64,000 nucleotides of DNA from Allobosea sp. Leaf344 (GCF_001426225.1 NZ_LMRT01000001.1:276648-340647); one strand, 5' to 3'. Counted from the stretch's first letter, positions 45,913 through 54,253 are shown. Notes: a model not told the origin generated them from the sequence alone. Numbers and translations: made by a program.

Positions 45913-47442
45913 TCAGTGCGGTGCGGCCTTGGCGTCGCGCAGCACGGTCAAGGCGAGCACGGCGCAGAACAGCATGGCGAGGATCGACAGCGCCGCGACG
46001 GCATGGAACCCGCCCATGAAGGCCGCCCTCGCCGTCGCCAGCACGGGTGCCGCCTGGTCCGGCGCCATCTGCCCCGCCGCCGAGAGCGCGCCGCCCAATG
46101 TCGCGCGGGCCCCGGCCAGCGCTTCCGGACTCGTGCCCGGCATCGCGACCTCGCTCATCCGGCTGCGATAGATTGCGGTGCCGAGGCTGCCGAGAATGGC
46201 GACGCCCAGCGCGCCGCCGAGCTCGGCGCTGGTTTCGGACATGGCGGAGGCCGCGCCGGCGCGTTCGGGCGGGGCCGATCCGACGACCAGCCCCGTCGTC
46301 AAGGCGATCACCGGCGTGAAGCCGACGGAGAAGACGATCGAGGCCGAGACGATCTGCAGCAGGCTCGGCGCGAAGCTGAGCCAGACGAAGCCGAGCGCGG
46401 CCACGCCCATGCCGCCGGCGATCAGCCGCGCCGTCGGGATGCGGGCCGCCAGCGCCGGGGTGACGAAGGAGCAGAGCGTGAAGGCGATCGAGGAGGGCAG
46501 CGACCACAGCCCGGCCTCCAGCGGCGAAAGCCCCGCCACGAGCTGCAGATATTGCGCGAAGAAGATGAAGCTGCCGAACATGAACATGATGCTCGACAAG
46601 TTGATCGCCAGCGAGGCGCTGAGCGCCGGGATCCTGAACAGCGCCATGTCGATCATCGGATCGGCGAGGCGGTTCTGCCTCCGGACGAAGAGGACGACGA
46701 GCGCCAGCCCGAGCCCGATCGCCGCCAGGCTCGTCGGCCCCATGCCGAACTCGGCGATCTTCTTCACGCCATAGATGATGCAGAGCATCGCGGCGAGCGA
46801 GAGCAGCGCGCTGGCGATATCGAGCCGCCCGGCCTTCGGGTCCCTGTATTCCGGCAGCAGCGCCGGGCCGATCAGCAGCAGCAGGACCATCGGCGGGACG
46901 GCGACCAGGAAGACTGAGCCCCAGAAGAAATACTCGATCAGCACCCCGCCGACGACCGGGCCGATGATGCCGCCGGCCGAAAAGGCGGCGATCCACATCG
47001 AGATGGCGAAGGTCCGCTCCTTCTCGTCGGTGAACATCACCGTGATCAGCGACAGCGTCGAGGGGGCGAGCGTCGCGCCGGCGATGCCGAGCACCGCCCG
47101 CATCAGGATCAGCATCTCGGCGCTGGCCGAGAAGGCGGCGACGATGGAGGCGAGCCCGAAAGCGCAGGCGCCGATCATCAGCAGCTTGCGCCGGCCGATC
47201 CTGTCGCCGAGCGTGCCCATCGTCATCAGGAAGCCGGCGACCATGAAGCCGTAGATGTCGATGATCCAGAGCAGCTGGCTGGCGCTCGGCTTCAGCTCGC
47301 GCGTCAACGTCGGCACCGCCAGGTTCAGCACCGTCAGATCCATCGAATAGATCATGCAGGGCAGCGCGAGCACGCCCAGCCCGATCCATTCGCGGCGCGT
47401 CGCCAAGCGTGGCGCCGCCTGCTCCATCGTCTCACCCGTCAA
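45913..47442 (-). CDS. MFS efflux transporter, DHA2 family (14 TMS)
   Basis: 509 residues with about 14 hydrophobic segments. MDLTVLNLAVPTLTREL in TM1, the loop MTMGTLGDRIGRRK (motif A) and ISMWIAAFSAGGIIGPVVGGVLIEYFFW (motif C, read in two parts) place it with QacA/EmrB/SmvA-type drug-proton antiporters. The start may be TTG 47442, which has GGGAGAG at good spacing, or ATG 47427. Its substrate is unknown. It lies 24 bp downstream of the sigma factor gene on the same strand, so it may belong to the same transcript. Confidence 0.9.
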   Translation of the reverse strand: MTGETMEQAAPRLATRREWIGLGVLALPCMIYSMDLTVLNLAVPTLTRELKPSASQLLWIIDIYGFMVAGFLMTMGTLGDRIGRRKLLMIGACAFGLASIVAAFSASAEMLILMRAVLGIAGATLAPSTLSLITVMFTDEKERTFAISMWIAAFSAGGIIGPVVGGVLIEYFFWGSVFLVAVPPMVLLLLIGPALLPEYRDPKAGRLDIASALLSLAAMLCIIYGVKKIAEFGMGPTSLAAIGLGLALVVLFVRRQNRLADPMIDMALFRIPALSASLAINLSSIMFMFGSFIFFAQYLQLVAGLSPLEAGLWSLPSSIAFTLCSFVTPALAARIPTARLIAGGMGVAALGFVWLSFAPSLLQIVSASIVFSVGFTPVIALTTGLVVGSAPPERAGAASAMSETSAELGGALGVAILGSLGTAIYRSRMSEVAMPGTSPEALAGARATLGGALSAAGQMAPDQAAPVLATARAAFMGGFHAVAALSILAMLFCAVLALTVLRDAKAAPH

Positions 47443-47466
47443 CTCGGTCTCTCCCTGCGATGCGCG

Positions 47467-48714
47467 TCACGAGGCCGGCCGGTCTAGCCGGTCGATGTGA
47501 CGCCTGATGTCGGCAGCCTCGGCTGCCGACCCTGCCAGCGCGATGGCGCGGTTGAACGCCTCGCGCGCTTCCGCGGCCCGGCCGCATTGGCCGAGAAAGG
47601 CGCCGCGCGCCCCGTGGAAATAGAAATATCCCGAGAGCCGGCCCGCGAGAGGCTCGATCAGCGCGAGTCCGGCCTCGGGCCCTTCGAGCTTGGCCACCGC
47701 CACCGCCCGGTTCAAGGTCACCACCGGCGAGGGCTGCATGCGTTCCAGCGCCGCATAGAGCTGCGCGATGCCGGCCCAATCCGTCGCCTCCGCCCGCTCC
47801 GCCCGCGCATGCAGCGCCGCGATCGCTGCCTGGATCTGATAGGGCCCGGGACGCTGGTGGCGCAGCGCCTTGTCGACCAGGGCCAGGGCCTCGTCGATCG
47901 CCGCCCTGTCCCAGAGCGAGCGGTCCTGGTCCTCCAGGCTGACGGCCTGGCCCTGAGCATCGAAGCGGGCGCGCAGCCGCGATTGCTGCAGCAGCATCAG
48001 CGCCAGCAGCGCCAGGATCTCCGGCTCGGCCGGGAAGAGCCGCACCAGCAGCCTCGTCAGGCGGATCGCTTCCTCGGACAGGGCCGCGCGGGCGCTCGCC
48101 ATGGCCGAGCCGGCGGTATAGCCCTCGTTGAACAGCAGATAGAGCATGGCGGCGACGGCACCCAGCCGCTCGGCCCGCTCGATCGCGCCCGGCGTCTCGA
48201 AGCCGATGCCGCCCTGTCCGATCCGCGCCTTGGCCCTTGTGATGCGCTGTTCCATGGCGCTCTCGCCGACCAGGAAGGCGCGCGCGATCTCGGCCACCGA
48301 AAGCCCCGAGACGATGCGCAAGGCGAGCGCCACCTGCTGCGTCGCCGGCAGATCGGGGTGGCAGCAGATGAACATCAGCCGGAGGATATCGTCGCGATAG
48401 GCGGCGCCGTCGAGCCGCTCGACCGTCTCGGCCTCGGCATCGCCGGTCTCCGACAAAGCCTCCTCGGGCGGCAGCGCCGTCTCGCGCCGCGTCCGCCGCA
48501 GCAGGTCCACCGCCGCATTGCGACCGACGAAGATCAGCCAGGCGGCGGCGTCGCGCGGCGGCCCCTTCTCCGGCCAATGCCGCAGGGCGCGCAGGCTGGC
48601 CTCCTGGAAAGCCTCCTCCGCCAGTTCGATATCGCGGAAATGGCGCAGCAGCGCGCTCATCGCCTGAGGGCGGGCCGAGATCAATGCGGCGTGCAACCAG
48701 GCGAGATCGCTCAT
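47467..48714 (-). CDS. ECF sigma factor, ECF42-type with C-terminal TPR-like domain
   Basis: 415 residues, much longer than simple ECFs. Sigma2: ALLRHFRDIELAEEAFQEASLRALRHWPE; sigma4: PATQQVALALRIVSGLSVAEIARAFLVGESAMEQRITRAK. The long helical C-terminus (FNEGYTAGSA, DRSLWDRAAIDEAL, LNRAVAVAKLEGPEAGLALI) is characteristic of the ECF42 group, which uses this domain instead of an anti-sigma factor. ECF42 genes lie next to DGPF (YCII-like) genes, as here, 12 bp downstream of one. Confidence 0.9.
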   Translation of the reverse strand: MSDLAWLHAALISARPQAMSALLRHFRDIELAEEAFQEASLRALRHWPEKGPPRDAAAWLIFVGRNAAVDLLRRTRRETALPPEEALSETGDAEAETVERLDGAAYRDDILRLMFICCHPDLPATQQVALALRIVSGLSVAEIARAFLVGESAMEQRITRAKARIGQGGIGFETPGAIERAERLGAVAAMLYLLFNEGYTAGSAMASARAALSEEAIRLTRLLVRLFPAEPEILALLALMLLQQSRLRARFDAQGQAVSLEDQDRSLWDRAAIDEALALVDKALRHQRPGPYQIQAAIAALHARAERAEATDWAGIAQLYAALERMQPSPVVTLNRAVAVAKLEGPEAGLALIEPLAGRLSGYFYFHGARGAFLGQCGRAAEAREAFNRAIALAGSAAEAADIRRHIDRLDRPAS

Positions 48715-48726
48715 CGCCAGCCCCCA

Positions 48727-49107
48727 TCAACCCTGCTGCAGGCTCGGCGGAACCGGGTTCAGCACGGCGATCGGCCGGATCTCGAAGGCGCCGCCGGAGC
48801 CGCAGGCCTGCGCCATCTCGCGGGCGGTCTCGATCGCCTCCTCGAGCGAGGCGCAATCCACGACGAAGAACCCGAGAAGCTGCTCCTTGGTCTCGGCGAA
48901 GGGCCCGTCCAGCACCACCGCCTCGGCCCCCTTGCGAAGCGTCACGGCGGCGGTCGTCGGCATCAGCCGCGCTACCGGGCCGAGCTTGCCTTGCGCCGCC
49001 AGCTTCTGCTGGACCGCGGCGAGATCGGCCATCACCGCCGCCTCCTTCTCCTTCGGCCAGGCGCAGACGGCGTCCTCGTTGTCGTAGCAGAGCATGGCGT
49101 AGAGCAT
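48727..49107 (-). CDS. YCII-related DGPF-domain protein
   Basis: 126 residues. VLDGPFAETKEQLLGFFVVDC contains the DGPF motif typical of proteins paired with ECF42 sigma factors; MLYAMLCYDNEDAV is the first strand of the ferredoxin-like fold. Function unknown; in studied systems DGPF genes are the direct targets of ECF42. The promoter candidate TGTCGG-N17-CGTC ends 24 bp before the ATG. Confidence 0.92.
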   Translation of the reverse strand: MLYAMLCYDNEDAVCAWPKEKEAAVMADLAAVQQKLAAQGKLGPVARLMPTTAAVTLRKGAEAVVLDGPFAETKEQLLGFFVVDCASLEEAIETAREMAQACGSGGAFEIRPIAVLNPVPPSLQQG

Positions 49108-49130
49108 CGCATTTCCCTTTCAATCCTGAA

Positions 49131-49157
49131 GACGCGGCAGACTGCACCGGGCCGACA
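49131..49157 (-). promoter_or_regulatory. candidate ECF42 promoter of DGPF-sigma operon
   Basis: Minus strand TGTCGG (49157-49152), 17-bp spacer, CGTC (49134-49131). TGTCGA-type -35 and CGTC-like -10 elements are what I recall for ECF42 targets. Same spacing and bases as the divergent site at 49201-49227. Confidence 0.65.
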
Positions 49158-49200
49158 TTTGCGAGAAGAAAAAATCCCGTACAATTTTTTGAGCGGCCGA

Positions 49201-49227
49201 TGTCGGGAGCCATGCGGCCCGTCCGTC
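49201..49227 (+). promoter_or_regulatory. candidate ECF42 promoter of DUF1428-VOC operon
   Basis: Plus strand TGTCGG (49201-49206), 17-bp spacer, CGTC (49224-49227), 84 bp before the DUF1428 ATG. The 43 bp between the two divergent sites are AT-rich. A TGTCA-N5-TGACA palindrome at 49256-49270 lies downstream in the leader. Confidence 0.6.
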
Positions 49228-49311
49228 CTAGGGGCGTCGTGCTGCAGCAGGCTGGTGTCAAAATCTGACAGCACAGCCTTTCATGATTGCAGCCAGCTGG
49301 AGGAGGATTGA

Positions 49312-49665
49312 ATGGCTTATGTGGATGGATTTGTGGTCGCCGTCCCGAAGGCGAATCTGGAGAGCTATCGCGAGATGGCGCAGCTCGCCGGCTCCGTCTG
49401 GATGGAGCATGGCGCCGTCTCCTATGTCGAATGCGTCGGCGACGACGTGCCCTATGGCGAACTGACCTCCTTCCCGCGCGCCGTGCAGGCGAAGGAGGAT
49501 GAGACGGTCTTCTTTTCCTGGATCACCTATGCCTCGCGCGCCGATCGCGACGCGATCAATGCCAAGGTGATGGCCGACGAGCGGCTGAAGGGGATGATGG
49601 GTTCGAACGTCTTCGACGGGAAGCGCATGATCTTCGGCGGTTTCCAGACCTTCGTCGAGCTGTGA
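49312..49665 (+). CDS. DUF1428 family protein (YbaA-like)
   Basis: 117 residues, dimeric alpha-beta barrel fold. MAYVDGFVVAVPKANLESYR, HGAVSYVECVGDDVPYGELTSF and FSWITYASRADRDAINAKVM are the DUF1428 blocks. No enzymatic role is known. GGAGGAGG precedes the ATG. Pairs with a VOC gene 10 bp downstream; both are common companions of ECF sigma genes of this class. Confidence 0.92.
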   Translation: MAYVDGFVVAVPKANLESYREMAQLAGSVWMEHGAVSYVECVGDDVPYGELTSFPRAVQAKEDETVFFSWITYASRADRDAINAKVMADERLKGMMGSNVFDGKRMIFGGFQTFVEL

Positions 49666-49675
49666 GGAGCGCGTC

Positions 49676-50176
49676 ATGACCGAGCCTCTGCGGGGCGTGC
49701 CGGAGGGCATGCACAGCGTCACCCCTCACCTGATCTGCGCCGGCGCGGCCGATGCGATCGACTTCTATGTCCGGGCCTTCGGCGCGACCGAGATCGCCCG
49801 GATGCCGGGTCCCGACGGCAAGCTGATGCATGCCGCCGTCAGCATCCTCGGCTCGACCGTGATGCTGTTCGACGAGATGCCGGAATGGGGCGCGCTCGGG
49901 CCGAAGGCCCTGAAGGGCTCGCCGGTGACCATCCATCTGTTCTGCGACGACGTCGACAGCTTCTTCGCCAGGGCGATCGAGGCCGGCGGCACGGTGATCA
50001 TGCCGGTCGCCGACATGTTCTGGGGCGATCGCTACGGCAAGCTGGAGGATCCGTTCGGCCATCACTGGTCGGTTGCGACGCAGCTGCGCAAGCTGACGCC
50101 CGAGGAGATCCGGGAGAACATGATGAAGATGGGCGGCATGCCCTGCCCGGAAGCGACGCAGCCGCAGCACGCCTGA
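49676..50176 (+). CDS. VOC family protein (PhnB/glyoxalase-like)
   Basis: 166 residues, vicinal oxygen chelate fold: HSVTPHLICAGAADAIDFYVRAFGATEIARM, then DEMPEWGALGPKALKG and DPFGHHWSVAT. The pattern is of the PhnB-like group, function undetermined. GAGGAG upstream of the ATG. Second gene of the DUF1428 operon, hence a likely ECF42 target. Confidence 0.9.
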   Translation: MTEPLRGVPEGMHSVTPHLICAGAADAIDFYVRAFGATEIARMPGPDGKLMHAAVSILGSTVMLFDEMPEWGALGPKALKGSPVTIHLFCDDVDSFFARAIEAGGTVIMPVADMFWGDRYGKLEDPFGHHWSVATQLRKLTPEEIRENMMKMGGMPCPEATQPQHA

Positions 50177-50187
50177 TCGCCCGGCCG

Positions 50188-50212
50188 GGAACTCCCGCGC
50201 TCCACCCGCGTC
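50188..50212 (+). promoter_or_regulatory. EcfG-like promoter of the DUF1236 gene
   Basis: GGAAC (50188-50192), 16-bp spacer, CGTC (50209-50212), one mismatch to CGTT; 35 bp before the ATG. The -35 lies within an 11-bp inverted repeat (50186-50196 with 50224-50234) that could form a leader hairpin. Confidence 0.5.
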
Positions 50213-50247
50213 TTAAGGCCGGGGGGAGTTCCCGATAGGAGACGACC

Positions 50248-50559
50248 ATGAAGATGCTTGTTCTCGCTGCCGGCGCCGTGTTGCTGAGCGCTCCCGCCCT
50301 CGCCCAGAGCAGCACGACGACCACCACCACCATCACCACCGAGCAGACCGGCAAGGTCCGCTCCTATGTGATGAAGGAGAAGCCGGAATCGGTGAAGATC
50401 ACCAAGGAGGTCTCGGTCGGCGCCGAGCTGCCCAACGAGGTGCAGCTGCGGACGCTGCCGGCCGATGTCGGCGTATCCGAGTACAGCTACACCGTGGTGA
50501 ACGGCCAGACCGTGCTGGTCGAGCCGCGCACCCGCAAGATCGTCAAGATCATCGAGTGA
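50248..50559 (+). CDS. DUF1236 periplasmic protein
   Basis: 103 residues. MKMLVLAAGAVLLSAPALAQ is a Sec signal, followed by a Thr/Ser-rich stretch (SSTTTTTTITTEQ) and one DUF1236 domain with EYSYTVVNGQTVLVEPRTRKIV. DUF1236 proteins are small secreted proteins of Rhizobiales without known function. Preceded by an EcfG-like promoter, so probably stress-induced. Confidence 0.9.
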   Translation: MKMLVLAAGAVLLSAPALAQSSTTTTTTITTEQTGKVRSYVMKEKPESVKITKEVSVGAELPNEVQLRTLPADVGVSEYSYTVVNGQTVLVEPRTRKIVKIIE

Positions 50560-50633
50560 TCGGCCGGTCCCGCTGATCGACGAGCCAGCCCAGCCCTGCC
50601 TATGCGGCGGGGCTGGCACGGCCGCGACACGTC

Positions 50634-50885
50634 TCAGGTGTCGGACTGGGTGACGCCGAATTTCTGCATCAGCTGCGTCCGGTCCATGCAGGAGACGTCA
50701 TAGGTCACCGCGCGCCCCTTGAAATCCTGACGCTTGGCGAAGTCCCTGGTCATCGCGCTGGTGACGTCGTCGATCTGCGCCTCGCAGATCGCCGCGGTCG
50801 TGAACTCCATCCGGCTGAGATGGGATGACTGACACAGGGGTTCACCAGAGACGCAGGCCACCACAACCATCGTAAACGCGTCCAT
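50634..50885 (-). CDS. hypothetical 83-residue cysteine-containing protein
   Basis: Start ATG 50885 with GGAGG 7 bp upstream. The N-terminus MDAFTMVVVACVSGEPLCQ is mildly hydrophobic and may be a poor signal peptide or anchor; four cysteines at about residues 11, 18, 34 and 66 could form two disulphides. It recalls small rhizobial secreted proteins, but I recognise no named family. It ends 75 bp from the DUF1236 stop (convergent). Confidence 0.65.
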   Translation of the reverse strand: MDAFTMVVVACVSGEPLCQSSHLSRMEFTTAAICEAQIDDVTSAMTRDFAKRQDFKGRAVTYDVSCMDRTQLMQKFGVTQSDT

Positions 50886-51078
50886 ATCGCGCCTCCGCTT
50901 CATGAGCTTCCGTCACGAAGGCTGCATCGACATGGTTAATGCGGGGTTAAGCCGGTGGAGCCATGCAGTGTCGGTAAATGGCCGCCGCAACCGGGGCACG
51001 GAGCAAAACCGGCGATTTCGCGTTTGTCAGACAGCGCCGCCCCGGGCGGCTGAATCATCCAAAGTCGAGGTCCGACAT

Positions 51079-51957
51079 ATGCAGAGAGACGGGATCCACG
51101 AGATTCGTCCGATCGCGCCGATCGCCCTGCCCGACAGCGTCAAGCCGGGGCCGGTCGGGCCGCGTCCGAAGATCATGTCGATGAACCCCGCGGACCTTTC
51201 GATCGATGCCAGCTACCAGCGGGATATTTCGCGACGTTCGCTGAAACTGATCCAGAAGCTGGTCAAGGAATGGGATTGGCGACGCTACAACGTGCCGGTC
51301 GTGACGAAGGTCGGCAATTCCTGGCACATCATCGATGGCCAGCACACCGCCATCGCGGCCGTCACGCATGGCGGCATCGGCGAGATCGACGTGCTGGTGG
51401 TCGAGGCCGAGGAAGGCGAGGACCGGGCGCGCGCCTTCATCGGGCACAACAAGGATCGGGTGCCGATCACCACCACCCAGCTGTTCTTCGCGGCCGCCGC
51501 CAGCGGCGACGACGATGCGCTGACCGCCCAGCAGGTCTGCGAGCGCGCCGGCGCGACGATCCTGCGCAATCCCACCCCGGGGCGCGCCTTCCGGCCCGGC
51601 GAGCTGATCGCGGTCTCGGCCCTCGTCTCCCTGATCCGCCGCCGCTCGGCGATGCGGGCACGGGTGGTGATCGAGACGCTGGTGCAGGCGCAGATGGCGC
51701 CGATCAGCGCCGAATGGATCGTGGCCATCGACACCGTGCTGCATGACGAGAATTTCGGCGATGTCGAGCCCGAGACCGTGCTCGCGACGCTGAAGCGCTA
51801 TGGTTCGACGCTGCAGGCCAAGAGCACGGAGCTCGCTCTGGCGAAGAAGCTGCGGCGGTCGCGGGCGCTGGCGATCGTCGTCTACCAGCACGCGCGAAAG
51901 AAGCGCGGCGGCCGGAGCGATCAGGACGGCGCGGCCGAGCAGAACGAAAGCGTCTGA
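51079..51957 (+). CDS. ParB/Srx-fold N-terminal domain protein (stand-alone)
   Basis: 292 residues. Residues ~30-115 form a ParB N-terminal-like domain: SIDASYQRDISRRSLKLIQ, WDWRRYNVPVVTK and WHIIDGQHTAIAAV, close to the ERR-x-GHRR-type nucleotide-binding segment but with GQHT. ATG 51079 with GAGG upstream is used. No ParA partner or parS-like repeat is next to it, so it is unlikely to be the chromosomal segregation ParB; such proteins are also found in phages and mobile islands. Function unknown. Confidence 0.75.
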   Translation: MQRDGIHEIRPIAPIALPDSVKPGPVGPRPKIMSMNPADLSIDASYQRDISRRSLKLIQKLVKEWDWRRYNVPVVTKVGNSWHIIDGQHTAIAAVTHGGIGEIDVLVVEAEEGEDRARAFIGHNKDRVPITTTQLFFAAAASGDDDALTAQQVCERAGATILRNPTPGRAFRPGELIAVSALVSLIRRRSAMRARVVIETLVQAQMAPISAEWIVAIDTVLHDENFGDVEPETVLATLKRYGSTLQAKSTELALAKKLRRSRALAIVVYQHARKKRGGRSDQDGAAEQNESV

Positions 51958-52026
51958 GCCGCACCGCCCGAGGACATCAGCAGGCACCGGCGCGCTCGCG
52001 CTCCGGTGCCGCAGGCGGCGCGTCGC

Positions 52027-52878
52027 TCAGGACCCGACGATCGTGCCGCCATTGGGGTGCAGCACCTGTCCCGACATGTAGGACGCCTCCTCGCTCGCGA
52101 GGAAGACATGGCAGGAGGCGACCTCATTGGGCTGGCCGGGCCGCTTCATCGGCGATTGCGCGCCATGCTTCGCCACCCGCTCGGGCTCGAAGGAGGCGGG
52201 GATGAGCGGGGTCCAGATCGGTCCCGGCGCAACGGCATTGACCCGGATCTTGCGGTCCGCCAGCGCCTTGGCGAGCGAGCGGGTGAAGGCGACGATGGCG
52301 CCGCGTGTCGCGGCATAGTCGATCAGCGTGTCATTGCCCTGATAGGCGGTGACCGAGGTCGTGTTGACGATCGCCGCACCCTCCTTCATCTGGCGCAGCG
52401 CCGCCTTGGTCATGTAGAAGTAGCCGAAGACATTGGTCCGGAAGGTGCGTTCGAGCTGTTCCGCCGGAATTTCGAGCGGCGTCTCGACAGTGTGCTGTTC
52501 GGCGGCGTTGTTCACGAGAATGTCGATGCGCCCGAAGGCGGAGACGGTCTCGTCGACGACGCGCTGGCAGAAGGCTTCGTCGCCGATATCGCCGGCGAAG
52601 CGGATGGCCTTGCGCCCCTCCGCCTCGACCAGCCGGACCGTTTCGGCCGCATCCTCCTCCTCGTCGAGATAGGCGATCGCGATATCCGCGCCCTCGCGCG
52701 CCATGCCGACGGCGACCGCCCGGCCGATGCCGCTGTCGCCGCCGGTGATCAGGGCGACCTTATCCGCCAGCCGATCCGCACCCCTGAAGCGGGGCTCGAA
52801 ATCCGGGCGCGGCGTCATCTGCGCCTCGCTGCCGGGCTGGTGATCCTGGGATTGCGGGGGATTTTGTGTGTCGGCCAT
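52027..52878 (-). CDS. SDR family oxidoreductase (YghA/stress SDR-like) with Lys to Arg in active site
   Basis: 283 residues. A charged N-terminal extension precedes the Rossmann motif TGGDSGIGRAV (residues ~45-55). NNAAEQ is present, with catalytic Ser175 (NTTSVTAYQG) and Tyr188 (IDYAATR), but the invariant Lys of YxxxK is Arg192. The protein otherwise matches stress-induced SDRs annotated as glucose/ribitol dehydrogenase or YghA. The change may reduce or alter activity. ATG 52878 chosen by homology start. Confidence 0.88.
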   Translation of the reverse strand: MADTQNPPQSQDHQPGSEAQMTPRPDFEPRFRGADRLADKVALITGGDSGIGRAVAVGMAREGADIAIAYLDEEEDAAETVRLVEAEGRKAIRFAGDIGDEAFCQRVVDETVSAFGRIDILVNNAAEQHTVETPLEIPAEQLERTFRTNVFGYFYMTKAALRQMKEGAAIVNTTSVTAYQGNDTLIDYAATRGAIVAFTRSLAKALADRKIRVNAVAPGPIWTPLIPASFEPERVAKHGAQSPMKRPGQPNEVASCHVFLASEEASYMSGQVLHPNGGTIVGS

Positions 52879-53185
52879 GGCAGCCTCGTCTGCAAAGGGT
52901 GATGCGCCTGGGCGCGGGCGGCGAAGGCGCGCCGGCCACCACCGGGCCGGCCGATGCGTCATCCGCCGGTGGAGGGGGCCGGCTGCTGCGGCTGGGCGCC
53001 GGTCTGGGCCGGAGCCGAGCGGTTGCCGCTGGCGCCAGTGGCCAGGGGCCCCCAGATCATCGCGACGGCGAGGCACGGCGCGATCGCATCCTCGGCGCTC
53101 GGCGAATTGGCGGGCCCTCTTTGCTTGCGGTTGCGGGCGCCCCTCGGAAGGGGCGCCCGTTCATCGGCGAGATAGAGTAGCCGGC
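52879..53185. other. 307-bp intergenic region with a perfect GC hairpin
   Basis: No gene seen. It holds an 11-bp perfect stem (53134-53144 with 53149-53159, loop CGGA) without a T-run, 27 bp beyond the stop of the glycine-zipper stress gene; it may be a Rho-type or transcript-end stem. The promoter of the SDR gene should also be here but no clear elements are visible. Confidence 0.5.
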
Positions 53186-53782
53186 TCAGATCTGGCCGGT
53201 ACGGCCATAGGGCATGCGGTCGCGCGGATAGGGCTCGGCCGCCGGGTCGAAGCCGGACCAGCCCTCGCGACGCCACTCGTCGCGATGGGTCGAGACGTCG
53301 AGGCTGGCGCCGGCGTCGAGAGCCGTCGCCGCCCGCTGTTCCGACATCTCGTCGGTGCGGACCGAGACGAGCGAGCCGCCGCGGCGGACGCTCTCGGCAT
53401 AGGTCTCGGCATCCTCCCGCGACATGCCGGTCTCGGTCATGGCGCCGATCAGGCCGCCGGCCGCGCCACCGACGATGGCGCCTGTCGCCGCTCCGGCCGC
53501 CGTCGAGGCGAGCCAGCCGGCCGCGACCACCGGACCGATGCCGGGGATCGCCATCAGGCCGAGCCCGGCCAGCAGGCCGGCGCCGGCGCCGAGAGCCCCG
53601 CCGACAGCGGCGCCGCCGGCGGCGTCATCGGCGACCTCGCTGTCGGTCCCGGGCTCGCCACGGGCGTGCTGGTGACCGATCAGGCTGATCTGGGTGTCGG
53701 AGAATCCGGCTTCCTTCAGGCGGCGAACGGCCGCTTCCGCATCGGAATAACGGTCATAGACACGGGTAATGGTACGGTTCAT
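53186..53782 (-). CDS. general stress protein with YflT-like domain and glycine-zipper core
   Basis: 198 residues. N-terminal TRVYDRYSDAEAAVRRLKEAGF is the YflT (heat-induced stress) domain start. A Gly/Ala-rich GxxxG core (~residues 55-115) follows, perhaps membrane-inserting, then a second ferredoxin-like part (EDAETYAESVRRGGSLVSVRT) and a charged tail. Found 11 bp after a secreted protein gene on the same strand. Widespread in alphaproteobacteria near stress genes, with no known activity. Confidence 0.87.
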   Translation of the reverse strand: MNRTITRVYDRYSDAEAAVRRLKEAGFSDTQISLIGHQHARGEPGTDSEVADDAAGGAAVGGALGAGAGLLAGLGLMAIPGIGPVVAAGWLASTAAGAATGAIVGGAAGGLIGAMTETGMSREDAETYAESVRRGGSLVSVRTDEMSEQRAATALDAGASLDVSTHRDEWRREGWSGFDPAAEPYPRDRMPYGRTGQI

Positions 53783-53793
53783 GGCGAGGGATC

Positions 53794-54099
53794 CTAATTG
53801 CTGATGGAGATGTTGCCGCGGTAATCCACCGCGACGTTGCGCATGGCACCGTCCTTTTCGGCCTGGCCACGCCAGATACCGTCCTCGCCCTTGGCCAGTT
53901 TGCCGGGGTTGCCGTAGCCATTGTCACGGAGGCGGGCACGGGCCTGTTCCTCGGTGAAGCTGTTGGCGCCGGGCAGAGGCGCCTGTCCATCGACGCCGGG
54001 ACGCGGCGAGGGGAGCGGCGAGGTGGTGCTCGTCTGGGCGAGAACGCCGGGTGCGAGCAGGATGCTCGCCAGGCCTGCCGCAAGTATTGTGGTCTTCAT
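53794..54099 (-). CDS. secreted PepSY-like small protein
   Basis: 101 residues. MKTTILAAGLASILLAPGVL then AQ is a Sec signal. A Pro/Ser-rich segment and a C-terminal module follow (SFTEEQARARLRDNGYGN, GIWRGQAEKDG, VAVDYRGNIS) with the look of a PepSY-type fold. GGAGGTCACG precedes the ATG. The promoter candidate at 54153-54129 and the 11-bp spacing to the YflT gene make a two-gene stress operon. Function unknown. Confidence 0.82.
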   Translation of the reverse strand: MKTTILAAGLASILLAPGVLAQTSTTSPLPSPRPGVDGQAPLPGANSFTEEQARARLRDNGYGNPGKLAKGEDGIWRGQAEKDGAMRNVAVDYRGNISISN

Positions 54100-54128
54100 C
54101 GTGACCTCCGATGGTTGCATGAGGTGAC

Positions 54129-54153
54129 AACCGCCCGGACTCGCAGGAGTTCC
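54129..54153 (-). promoter_or_regulatory. EcfG-like promoter of the PepSY-like/YflT operon
   Basis: Minus strand GGAAC (54153-54149), 16-bp spacer, GGTT (54132-54129), one mismatch to CGTT; 29 bp before the ATG. Confidence 0.55.
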
Positions 54154-54228
54154 GCTCAGATTTCCCCAGCGTTGCGCGTCAAAGCTTTGAAGAATCACAG
54201 GGCGCAGCCCTCGCGCAGCCGCGGCTGC

Positions 54229-54253
54229 GGAACCAGAGCCGAGCCGGCATGTT
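54229..54253 (+). promoter_or_regulatory. EcfG-like promoter of the alpha/beta-hydrolase gene
   Basis: GGAAC (54229-54233), 16-bp spacer, TGTT (54250-54253); 29 bp before the ATG at 54283 and divergent from the site at 54153-54129. Confidence 0.5.

Noticed and set aside
51079-51957. ParB-like gene as evidence for an origin or parABS partition site
   Set aside because: No parA, parS palindromes, DnaA boxes or origin-type genes are present nearby.
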